Shown: positions 1 through 5,249, counted from the first letter of the stretch. The stretch: 12,094 nt of DNA from Psychrobacter sp. (GCA_029256865.1 JARIEH010000329.1:1-12094), one strand, 5' to 3'. Notes: generated by a model from the sequence alone, not told the origin. Program-made: numbers and translations.

Positions 1-418
1 CTGCTAAATTAAAACCAGCGGGCGCCGCACTTAAGCGCGGTTGTCTACGGCGTCTGTCAGCCGGCGACCAATTCATAGCGCCCAAGCTTAGCTCATAGAT
101 TAAGCCAATAATTAGGACACCAATAAATATTGCAGCCGCTGCAAATCCAAGCCAGCTGGCCTCTCGAACCGAGACCGCATAAGCATATAAATACAAGGCT
201 TCTAAATCGAAAATAACAAAAAAGATAGCCACCAAATAGAATTTTGCAGACAAACGAATACGGGCATTGCCAGCTCCGACAACACCCGCTTCAAATACTT
301 CTTCTTTTTGTAGGCCCTGAGAGCGTCCGCCGAGTAAGCGCGGGACGACCAGCATAAACACAACCAAGCCGAAAGCGGCTAAAATAAACGCAACTGCTGA
401 CCAATCAAAAGCAGACAT
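1..418 (-). CDS. nuoA: NADH-quinone oxidoreductase subunit A, NuoA (3' end outside window)
   Basis: NuoA is a small membrane subunit of respiratory complex I, which transfers electrons from NADH to quinone while pumping protons. The reading frame opens at ATG 418-416, with a GAGGAGC ribosome-binding site at 435-429, and stays open for 139 codons to the left edge, so the C-terminus is missing. Three membrane segments are visible at about residues 8-29, 60-80 and 90-112. Family signatures are FEAG (42-45), the RLSAKFYLVAIFFVIFD block (about 55-71) and the conserved acidic pair Asp71/Glu73 in FDLEALY. The last visible part is an Arg-rich cytoplasmic tail (RRRRQPR). NuoA normally heads the nuo operon, so nuoB onward should lie to the left. 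The frame was translated by hand from the reverse complement and the identification is firm. Confidence 0.95.
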   Translation of the reverse strand, partial: MSAFDWSAVAFILAAFGLVVFMLVVPRLLGGRSQGLQKEEVFEAGVVGAGNARIRLSAKFYLVAIFFVIFDLEALYLYAYAVSVREASWLGFAAAAIFIGVLIIGLIYELSLGAMNWSPADRRRRQPRLSAAPAGFNLA

Positions 419-463
419 GATAATACGTGCTCCTCACCCAATCGAGTGTCATAAATAATGCAG

Positions 464-500
464 GACATCATTGTTTAAAAACAGTTTAAAACATGATGCC
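464..500. repeat. Imperfect inverted repeat in the nuoA leader
   Basis: Arms of 16 bp (464-479 and 485-500) are complementary at 13 of 16 positions around a 5-nt centre. In minus-strand RNA they give a hairpin of 14 pairs (one G-U) with a 2x2 internal loop. The near arm begins about 46 nt upstream of the nuoA start codon and 28 nt from its ribosome-binding site. It could be an operator dyad or an mRNA leader hairpin affecting nuo expression. The dyad is directly visible and its function is inferred. Confidence 0.5.
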
Positions 501-575
501 ATCACAATATCTGACGCAGACGAAAACACAAGTTGACTGTGCTGGTAATGGCCAATTATCAGGATTATTGACAAG

Positions 576-602
576 AGTATAAGACGACGCCAACCGTAAC
601 AA
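576..602 (-). promoter_or_regulatory. Possible sigma70 promoter for nuo
   Basis: On the minus strand a TTGTTA (602-597) is followed after 15 bp by TATACT (581-576). The -10 matches five of six consensus positions, but the spacer is short. Transcription would begin near 569 and give a leader of about 150 nt containing the 464-500 hairpin. No better sigma70 match was found closer to nuoA. This is weak evidence. Confidence 0.22.
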
Positions 603-720
603 GTATCTAAGGCGCAAGCTATATAGGTGGCAATCAATCTGGTTCTGACCGCTATTATTATTCTAAATAAATCATAACAATAGCAGCAATAAACACACGG
701 ATTTGATTTTAAACACCGAG

Positions 721-744
721 CTATTAACTATGATGGGTTAATAG
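721..744. repeat. Perfect 8-bp inverted repeat
   Basis: CTATTAAC (721-728) and GTTAATAG (737-744) are exact complements around an 8-nt loop. No T-run follows on either strand, so it is not a terminator. It may be an operator-type dyad in the far nuo upstream region. Function unknown. Confidence 0.4.
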
Positions 745-814
745 TAGCTGACGTAGATAAAGGCTGGTCATCGAACCTATCTGACTAAAATACTGACTGA
801 AACGTAAGACAAAT

Positions 815-858
815 TTATTAAATCAATATCATACATACACATTTAATTGATTTAATAA
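815..858. repeat. Perfect 13-bp inverted repeat with 18-bp spacer
   Basis: TTATTAAATCAAT (815-827) is repeated exactly in inverted orientation as ATTGATTTAATAA (846-858), separated by 18 bp. No T-run follows, so termination is unlikely. The arms are AT-rich and the spacer shows no symmetry. Two arms this long and exact suggest a paired protein-binding site, a remnant of a small inverted-repeat element, or an RNA hairpin. Nothing in the spacer resembles a transposon end with a target duplication. Confidence 0.5.
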
Positions 859-1015
859 CTCATTGCACGTAGTCAATAATAGCGTGACAACTGGCATAAA
901 CTGTTTGCATACTATACGCCTATAGATAGTCAAAATCCAGTTTGTTACTGCATTGAGTGGTTATTTTATATGCTACAAAGTATGTATTTTTAATATGAAG
1001 CATGTTATACATCAA

Positions 1016-1034
1016 CTGCACGGTGACCATGCAG
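1016..1034. repeat. Compact operator-like palindrome
   Basis: CTGCACGGTGACCATGCAG is a 19-bp near-palindrome with 8 of 9 pairs matching around a central G. It is more GC-rich than its surroundings and has the size of a dimeric helix-turn-helix operator. It lies about 600 bp from nuoA, and no gene starts nearby, so its target is unknown. Confidence 0.35.
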
Positions 1035-1112
1035 GCAAATATACTAAATATTTACTTATCGTCTAAAAGAATCCTAACTCATTTATACCAGTATCGATAA
1101 CCTCTCATTTAT

Positions 1113-1132
1113 GCTATATCCTGTAATATAGC
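1113..1132. repeat. Perfect 7-bp hairpin beyond the lolA terminator
   Basis: GCTATAT (1113-1119) and ATATAGC (1126-1132) pair exactly around a 6-nt loop. It lies just past the lolA terminator in the direction of lolA transcription and has no T-run of its own. It might be a second, weak 3' structure or a chance dyad. Confidence 0.3.
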
Positions 1133-1154
1133 GCCTCCTACGTTGTTTTTAAAT

Positions 1155-1191
1155 AAAAAAAGGACAAGCTAAGTAATGGCTTGCCCTTTTT
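1155..1191 (-). terminator. Rho-independent terminator of lolA
   Basis: On the minus strand an 8-bp stem GGGCAAGC/GCTTGTCC (1186-1179 with 1169-1162, one G-U pair) closes a 9-nt loop and is followed by a run of seven or more T. Flanking A/T runs lengthen the stem. It begins about 20 nt after the lolA stop codon. In the plus direction the stem carries an A-C mismatch, so it should work best for lolA. Confidence 0.85.
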
Positions 1192-1210
1192 CATTGAAAC
1201 TAATAAAAGA

Positions 1211-1900
1211 TTACTGATCAATCACATCAACACCTTTTGGTGGGGTAAATTTAAACTGACTATTGCTAATACTGGGGTTCATCTTAATATTGCTAAATTT
1301 AATGGAAGTAGTCTGACCCAGCGTATCATTCAATACCATCATCACTGGCTTGCCACCATTGAAGCTCATAGACAGGCTCTTAAAGCTAGCACTGTCTGCT
1401 TTGGGATAGAGCACATAATAGTTTTTGTTAGCATAGGGTTGGGTAATCTTAAAGTTTTTATCGATTTTACTAGGATCACCTGACAAGAGCAAAGCTGGCG
1501 TGTTCCCCACTTGGGTGTCTACCGATTGTTTGGTCGCCTGCTCCAAATCTTTATCGTATATCCACATTGAATTGCCATTAGCAACAATCAACTGCTCAGA
1601 GGGGGATTTGGTTTCCCAACGAAAATTGTTTGGGCGCTGTACACTCATCGAGCCTTTGAAGGTGCCACTACTAGCGCCTTGGGTCGTTTGAGTAAAGCTG
1701 GCTGTCATGCTCTTAGTGTCAGTCAATAGTTTATTTAAACGTTTGGCAGCAACCAAATTATCCGCAGGGGCAGCCGTTGCTGATTGCGTCAAGGCCATCA
1801 TCGGTGCAGCCACACCCAGAGTTGTCATCAGCACACCTGCTAAAGCACCACTCATTAGTTTTTTCTTTACTGTCATTGTGTTTTTAGTAGATAAAGTCAT
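1211..1900 (-). CDS. lolA: Outer-membrane lipoprotein carrier protein LolA
   Basis: LolA is the periplasmic chaperone that takes lipoproteins from the LolCDE ABC transporter and hands them to LolB at the outer membrane. Two adjacent in-frame ATG codons occur (1903 and 1900). I chose 1900 because it lies 6 nt from the AGAGGA ribosome-binding site (1912-1907), against 3 nt for the other. A third in-frame ATG (1876), immediately before KKK, is too far from it. The signal peptide has an unusually long N-region, a KKK patch, a hydrophobic core (about residues 17-37) and cleavage near SATA-A, leaving a mature protein of about 185 residues. Diagnostic stretches are RPNNFRWE (89-96), EQLIVANG (102-109), WIYD (113-116), then EQATKQ and GNTPALLLS. 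It appears to be transcribed alone and ends at its own terminator. Confidence 0.95.
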   Translation of the reverse strand: MTLSTKNTMTVKKKLMSGALAGVLMTTLGVAAPMMALTQSATAAPADNLVAAKRLNKLLTDTKSMTASFTQTTQGASSGTFKGSMSVQRPNNFRWETKSPSEQLIVANGNSMWIYDKDLEQATKQSVDTQVGNTPALLLSGDPSKIDKNFKITQPYANKNYYVLYPKADSASFKSLSMSFNGGKPVMMVLNDTLGQTTSIKFSNIKMNPSISNSQFKFTPPKGVDVIDQ

Positions 1901-2008
1901 CATTGTTCCTCTAATAATAGAAATAAAACGGCGCTCAGTTAATGGTCAGGTTAGATCATCGCGCTGTTGTTGTGTTCACCTGTTACAGCGTTTAAATACC
2001 CTGCATGG

Positions 2009-2028
2009 TGAGTTATGGCGATAACTCA
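2009..2028. repeat. Perfect 8-bp hairpin in the lolA leader
   Basis: TGAGTTAT (2009-2016) and ATAACTCA (2021-2028) pair exactly around a GGCG loop, about 110 nt upstream of the lolA start. Fourteen bases of it (2014-2027, TATGGCGATAACTC) recur identically at 2705-2718 ahead of rpmA. It could be a leader hairpin or an operator. Confidence 0.4.
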
Positions 2029-2132
2029 GAAAGCTCTCTATATCGATCTCACTTTGGGTTCCAAAATCTGGCTCTAAAGTTAGTTACTCGGTACTTATGT
2101 CCTAAAAGTGCTTATTTTTAAGCCTCAATAAA

Positions 2133-2173
2133 CTAGCACTGCTAACCAATGGACACAGTGTGCCAGTTTTTTT
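2133..2173 (+). terminator. Possible plus-strand terminator without an upstream gene
   Basis: CTAGCACTG (2133-2141) pairs with CAGTGTGCCAG (2156-2166), with a 2-nt bulge and one mismatch, and is followed directly by seven T (2167-2173). The orientation is plus, but no plus-strand gene precedes it. It may end an antisense transcript or be fortuitous. Confidence 0.25.
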
Positions 2174-2225
2174 ATTACGCGCCTAGTCATGAATTGCAAT
2201 CAATACTACCCCTGCCATACGCGCT

Positions 2226-2254
2226 TGTAACGAGTGCCGTTACACCATTTTTTT
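2226..2254 (+). terminator. Possible second plus-strand hairpin with T-run
   Basis: TGTAACG (2226-2232) and CGTTACA (2238-2244) pair exactly around a 5-nt loop. CCA and then seven T (2248-2254) follow. The 3-nt gap before the T-run weakens it as a terminator. As with the hairpin at 2133-2173, no plus-strand gene lies upstream. Confidence 0.25.
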
Positions 2255-2324
2255 GATGATATTTGGTACTTTAATCTATAGGGCTGTAGCGCCATGACTC
2301 ATCTTCAAACCCAGAGTCAGGCAC

Positions 2325-2362
2325 AAAAAATCCCTACTGCCAAATAGCAATAGGGATTTTTT
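2325..2362 (-). terminator. Rho-independent terminator of rplU-rpmA
   Basis: AAAAAATCCCTA (2325-2336) pairs with TAGGGATTTTTT (2351-2362), and an inner TGC/GCA helix closes a 6-nt loop. Read on the minus strand, it follows the rpmA stop codon by about 50 nt and ends in six T. The A/T flanks are symmetric, so it could also stop transcription in the plus direction. Confidence 0.85.
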
Positions 2363-2414
2363 TAGGTATCAAGCTGTCTCATTTATCAACCATAAGACAA
2401 ATTGAGCGCGAAAA

Positions 2415-2672
2415 TTACTCGCTTTCAACCATCACATAGCGACGGTTTAGTTTACCTTTAGTTGCAAACTTTACCACACCGTCATTTAGTGCGAATAAAG
2501 TATGATCACGACCCATGCCAACACCTGCGCCTGCGTGGAATTCTGTACCACGTTGACGAACAATGATGTTACCAGCGACAATGGCTTGACCGCCAAAGAT
2601 TTTTACGCCGAGCATTTTTGGGTTTGAATCACGACCGTTACGTGTCGAGCCGGCAGCTTTTTTATGTGCCAT
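2415..2672 (-). CDS. rpmA: 50S ribosomal protein L27
   Basis: L27 is a small protein of the large ribosomal subunit whose N-terminal arm reaches towards the peptidyl-transferase centre. The 85-residue product has the usual bacterial length and begins [16 protein letters not shown], the highly conserved basic N-terminus. It continues with the L27 signature around [16 protein letters not shown] and the [16 protein letters not shown] block (about residues 46-61). An AGGAG ribosome-binding site (2685-2681) lies 8 nt before the ATG. It has no Firmicutes-type cleavable N-terminal extension. It follows rplU by 105 nt, the usual rplU-rpmA pair, and is followed by a strong terminator. Confidence 0.98.
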   Translation of the reverse strand: MAHKKAAGSTRNGRDSNPKMLGVKIFGGQAIVAGNIIVRQRGTEFHAGAGVGMGRDHTLFALNDGVVKFATKGKLNRRYVMVESE

Positions 2673-2697
2673 GAGAAAATCTCCTTGTTAATGTGAC

Positions 2698-2760
2698 TTA
2701 TCGCTATGGCGATAACTCTTGAGCTTTTAGTGCGCTATTGTGTATGAGTAGCTAAAAGTT
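2698..2760. repeat. Two hairpins between rplU and rpmA
   Basis: A perfect 7-bp hairpin TTATCGC/GCGATAA with a 4-nt loop lies at 2698-2715, 13 nt from the rpmA ribosome-binding site. A longer-loop hairpin pairs 2722-2730 with 2752-2760 (one G-U pair). Neither has a T-run on the minus strand, so they are not terminators. They may be mRNA processing or stability structures that set the L21:L27 balance, which is inference. Confidence 0.4.
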
Positions 2761-2777
2761 AATAGCTAAGCTGATAA

Positions 2778-3089
2778 TTAGGCATTAATCGCTTTGATTT
2801 TTAACAAGGTATACCATTGGCGGTGACCTTGCTCTTTGTGATAATGCTTACGACGGTTGTGTTTGACGATGCGGATTTTGTCGCCGCGACCATGTTCAAC
2901 CACTTCCACTTCTACGCTAGCACCTTCTACGACTGGCTGACCGATTTTTACATCATCACCGTTAACAACCATCAACACGTCTTCGAATTTAATCGTTTCG
3001 CCTTTTTCTGCTTTTAGCAATTCTACTTTAAGCAACTCATCGACGACTACACGGTGCTGTTTACCACCACTTTTGATTACTGCGTACAT
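2778..3089 (-). CDS. rplU: 50S ribosomal protein L21
   Basis: L21 binds 23S rRNA in the large ribosomal subunit. The product is 103 residues, the same length as the E. coli protein. It begins [14 protein letters not shown] and carries the conserved [10 protein letters not shown] stretch (about residues 49-58). The typical C-terminal RNA-binding segment [20 protein letters not shown] then leads into [16 protein letters not shown] ribosome-binding site (3100-3097) sits 7 nt before the ATG. It is first in the rplU-rpmA transcript, driven by the extended -10 promoter at 3126-3134, and is divergent from ispB, a gene order common in gammaproteobacteria. Confidence 0.98.
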   Translation of the reverse strand: MYAVIKSGGKQHRVVVDELLKVELLKAEKGETIKFEDVLMVVNGDDVKIGQPVVEGASVEVEVVEHGRGDKIRIVKHNRRKHYHKEQGHRQWYTLLKIKAINA

Positions 3090-3125
3090 TGTCTGACTCC
3101 GTTTAACCCGTGTGCCGTGGCTGAT

Positions 3126-3134
3126 ATTATATCA
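3126..3134 (-). promoter_or_regulatory. Extended -10 promoter of rplU-rpmA
   Basis: On the minus strand a perfect TATAAT (3131-3126) is preceded by TGA, which gives the extended -10 form TGnTATAAT. The sequence 17 bp upstream (CGTGTT) is a poor -35, as is typical of extended -10 promoters. The start point would be near 3119, leaving a leader of about 30 nt that includes the rplU ribosome-binding site. The short leader leaves little room for a long autoregulatory structure. Confidence 0.65.
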
Positions 3135-3553
3135 ACACTTCGACGACGAACACGACAGGGAAAAATTAAAGGCAAGATTTTACGGCTTTTTGCTCATAAA
3201 AGCAAGCCGCTCTTCTTGTTTTTAAAGTTGGTGATAGTACCTAAAAACTGACCCGTATTTGCTAAAACCCTAATACGGAATATCTTAAGTTTCAAAATAT
3301 CCAAAGCTTATCAAGCTAACACCAGGTAAAATAAATTCCAAATCTAGCTTCGCCAAAACCTTGACTATAAACTTAGGTTTAGGGGTTGTTATTATAGCCT
3401 ATATAATCAGCAACTTACAATGTACTATCAACGTATCACCCACTTTAATCACCGACTTGATTACATAGCTATGCTACTATAAGCGCACTGACAGTCTTAT
3501 AAAAGACTATTATCAAACAATTATTTAACCCTTTATTGATACGACTACTTATT
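3135..3553. other. Divergent spacer between rplU and ispB
   Basis: About 420 bp without a gene. It holds a hairpin at 3183-3209, in which CGGCT pairs with AGCCG and TGCT with AGCA around a 6-nt loop with a TTT bulge. That hairpin lies upstream of the rplU promoter and has no adjoining T-run. A TATAAT at 3402-3407 on the plus strand is a possible ispB -10, but its -35 (around TTTAGG) is poor. Closer to ispB, TTGATT (3459-3464) is followed 15 bp later by TATAAG. I cannot decide between these two. Confidence 0.45.
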
Positions 3554-4579
3554 ATGACCATCACTTCTTTATCAAGCGCATTTTCTTCATCTGTATCTAC
3601 GCCAAGCTACGCCGACATTCAAAACATCGTCGCTGATGATTTTGAGATTATGGACAAACAAGTTTTTGGCAGTCTCAATTCTAAAGTTCAGCTGGTGATG
3701 AATGTCTCTCAGCACGTCATCAATGCTGGTGGCAAACGCATGCGCCCACTGATTACTTTATTGTGTGCACGCATGTTTGAGGATGCACCATCCAAGCAAG
3801 CCATGCATCTAGCAGCGATCACAGAGATGTTGCACACCGCAACCTTGGTTCATGACGATGTGATTGATGAATCAGGTCAGCGCCGCGGTAAGCCAACCGC
3901 AAATGCTACTTGGGACAATGCCACCGCCGTATTGGTCGGTGATTATCTGATTGCCCGTGCCTTTAACTTATTGGTCGGTTTCCAAAGCTTACCATTACTG
4001 CAAGTATTCTCAGATGGTACTTGTGATATTGCCGAGGGCGAAGTATTGCAGCTACAGCATCAGCACAACCCTGCGGCAACAGAAGACGACTATCTGCGTA
4101 TTATCGACGGTAAGACTTCTCGTCTGTTTATGATGGCGACTCAAGGCGCTGCCATCTTACAGGACAAAACAGAATATATGCAGGCATTGGGTGATTTTGG
4201 TCAGCACTTTGGTAATGCTTTTCAGATTATTGATGATGTGCTCGACTACAGTGGTGATAGTGAACTTATGGGCAAAAACCTCGGTGACGATCTCGCTGAA
4301 GGCAAGCCCACCCTACCTACGATTAAAGCGCTTGAATTATTAAAAGATACTAATAAAGAGGGCTATGATCAGCTACGAGTAGCAGTACAAACGGGCAAGA
4401 CGCCCAATGCTGAGCAGCTGATCGAACTGGTTCGACGTTCAGGGTCGTTAGATTATTGTAAAAAACGCGCTTTAGAAGAAACAGCGCTTGCGCAACAAGC
4501 ATTGAGCACACTTCCTGATAATCGCTACCGTCAAGGGCTTTATCAGCTTACGCAACTTGCTAGCGCGCGTTTATTATAA
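3554..4579 (+). CDS. ispB: Octaprenyl diphosphate synthase, IspB (all-trans polyprenyl diphosphate synthase)
   Basis: IspB is a cytoplasmic Mg2+-dependent prenyltransferase that extends farnesyl diphosphate with isopentenyl diphosphate to make the ubiquinone/menaquinone side chain. From ATG 3554 the protein is 341 residues, against about 323 in E. coli; the excess is mainly a Ser/Thr-rich N-terminus. Landmarks are GGKRMRP (59-65), the first Asp-rich motif DDVID (101-105) in LVHDDVIDESGQRRG, GDYL (129-132), KTSRLF (187-192) and the second Asp-rich motif DDVLD (227-231), followed by KNLGDDLAEGKPTLP (241-255). An in-frame TTG at 3536 would add six residues. Neither start has a clear ribosome-binding site, and I prefer the ATG. 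The chain length (C40 or otherwise) cannot be read from the sequence. It is divergent from rplU-rpmA and probably monocistronic. Confidence 0.93.
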   Translation: MTITSLSSAFSSSVSTPSYADIQNIVADDFEIMDKQVFGSLNSKVQLVMNVSQHVINAGGKRMRPLITLLCARMFEDAPSKQAMHLAAITEMLHTATLVHDDVIDESGQRRGKPTANATWDNATAVLVGDYLIARAFNLLVGFQSLPLLQVFSDGTCDIAEGEVLQLQHQHNPAATEDDYLRIIDGKTSRLFMMATQGAAILQDKTEYMQALGDFGQHFGNAFQIIDDVLDYSGDSELMGKNLGDDLAEGKPTLPTIKALELLKDTNKEGYDQLRVAVQTGKTPNAEQLIELVRRSGSLDYCKKRALEETALAQQALSTLPDNRYRQGLYQLTQLASARLL

Positions 4580-4856
4580 TTTAATACGATATCAGACCGA
4601 TAACCATAGCTTAAGACTCTATATAACAGTGTTCATATTTACATGTTGCTAAAACACCTATCTTCTGTACGATGAATTTTCTGCTAGAAATTAGCACTGA
4701 TATTATTAAGAAAGAGCAGCTAGTCAGTTAATATAACAAAAATTAACAATTTTTAAGGCAGTCAATCGTCGCATTATTAAGCTTTTCTTATTTGATGTAT
4801 CACTTGTATTATCTATGTTTTTATTGCTTTACGAAGAGTTGTAAGGCAATTTTCAG

Positions 4857-4880
4857 GCACAAAGACCTGTCTTTTTGTGC
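4857..4880 (+). terminator. Hairpin abutting the MerR-type promoter, possible weak terminator
   Basis: GCACAAA (4857-4863) pairs with TTTGTGC (4874-4880). Inside, GA/TC closes a CCTG loop with two bulged T. In an alternative fold AAAGA/TCTTT closes the same loop and runs into five T. In plus orientation it could stop read-through from ispB, about 280 nt upstream, and so insulate the promoter that starts at 4881. There is no long T-run after the full stem, so termination is uncertain. Confidence 0.35.
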
Positions 4881-4912
4881 TTGACTGTAGGGTTAACCCC
4901 ATAGTTTATAAT
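4881..4912 (+). promoter_or_regulatory. MerR-family-type promoter with operator dyad in a 20-bp spacer
   Basis: TTGACT (4881-4886) and a perfect TATAAT (4907-4912) are separated by 20 bp, too far apart for normal sigma70 use but the hallmark of promoters that MerR-family activators untwist. A near-palindrome spans 4884-4905, with 9 of 11 pairs matching around a GGGTTAACCC core, placed between the -35 and -10 as in the family. From memory, the E. coli zntA promoter bound by ZntR has the same spacing and the same TTGACT. The inducer (metal, oxidant or drug) cannot be read from the site. The first gene downstream is the efflux adaptor, whose ATG is about 340 bp away. No MerR-type regulator is encoded in the window. 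Confidence 0.6.
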
Positions 4913-5249
4913 AGTCGATTGAATTTATTTATCTAAAACCAGTATATGGTCGTTTTTTTAGTACCATCACTTTGCTTTATGACTTTTTAATTTGCTCGTT
5001 AAGCAGCGATCAGATTTCAACTACTTAGAATATATAGTGGCTTGACCTTTTATATGGCTCATCTTGAGCACTGAAGCTGTTCATGATATTAATTATTAGC
5101 ATCTTTAATAAATTATTTATACTTATATTAAGAGCAGCATCGTTAATTAAATATTATCAGTTAGCTTGTGACACAAAACTACCCATGACGTTAATATTGA
5201 CCATTAAACTTTTACTTATATCGCATCTATATTATTGACGAGGACATTG

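Larger units (their letters stand above)
419..1152. other. Long gene-free spacer between nuoA and lolA
   Basis: About 730 bp of AT-rich sequence with no convincing gene on either strand. The only 60-codon frame (62 codons, minus strand) sits in the nuo leader and resembles no protein I know. The right end meets the lolA terminator and the left end is the nuo promoter/leader. Five inverted repeats are listed separately (464-500, 721-744, 815-858, 1016-1034, 1113-1132). Because nuoA and lolA are both on the minus strand, the region should serve mainly as upstream control sequence for nuo. Its length is more than a simple promoter needs, so a decayed gene or a small RNA is possible, but I cannot show either. 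Confidence 0.6.
1913..2324. other. Spacer between lolA and the rpmA terminator
   Basis: About 410 bp with no supported gene. It must hold the lolA promoter, but I see no convincing -35/-10 pair on the minus strand. It contains a perfect 8-bp hairpin (2009-2028) and two hairpins followed by T-runs that point to the plus strand (2133-2173 and 2226-2254), each listed separately. Confidence 0.5.
4580..5249. other. AT-rich spacer upstream of the efflux operon
   Basis: About 670 bp without a supported gene on either strand. From left to right it holds a 5-bp hairpin TGCTA/TAGCA (4682-4696), an all-A/T 7-bp hairpin (4738-4754), a hairpin at 4857-4880 and the MerR-type promoter at 4881-4912. Further right are a small GCTCA/TGAGC hairpin (5057-5069) and the 11-bp palindrome TTGTGACACAA (5166-5176). 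No GC-rich terminator follows ispB. Several TTGACC-like -35 hexamers (for example 5042 and 5197) have no properly spaced -10. A short open frame at 4946-4990 (14 codons) lacks a ribosome-binding site and is not annotated. Confidence 0.5.

Noticed and set aside
449..637. 62-codon minus-strand open frame ahead of nuoA
   Set aside because: It overlaps the nuo leader, has no convincing ribosome-binding site, resembles no known family, and its composition looks like translated AT-rich non-coding DNA.
891..910. Sigma54-like TGGCAT...TTGCAT
   Set aside because: The GG and GC elements are separated by 12 bp rather than the required 10, and no gene follows on that strand.
1181..2024. Plus-strand open frames of 63-105 codons across lolA
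   Set aside because: They lie antisense to the well-supported lolA gene and its leader and show no family resemblance.
2817..3251. Plus-strand frames antisense to rplU and its promoter
   Set aside because: They are shadows of the conserved L21 gene; the sequence constraint is explained by L21.
4884..4905. Classical SoxR box at the MerR-type promoter
   Set aside because: The GTTAAC centre is shared with known SoxR sites, but the flanking CTCAA/TTGAG arms are absent, so the specific regulator is left open.
4946..4990. 14-codon open frame downstream of the MerR-type promoter (possible leader peptide)
   Set aside because: It has no ribosome-binding site, no regulatory codon run and no coupled attenuator, so it is not distinguishable from chance.
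5042..5233. TTGACC hexamers at 5042 and 5197 as pump promoters
   Set aside because: No -10 hexamer lies 16-18 bp downstream of either; the nearby TATATC/TATATT elements are at about 14 or 25 bp.
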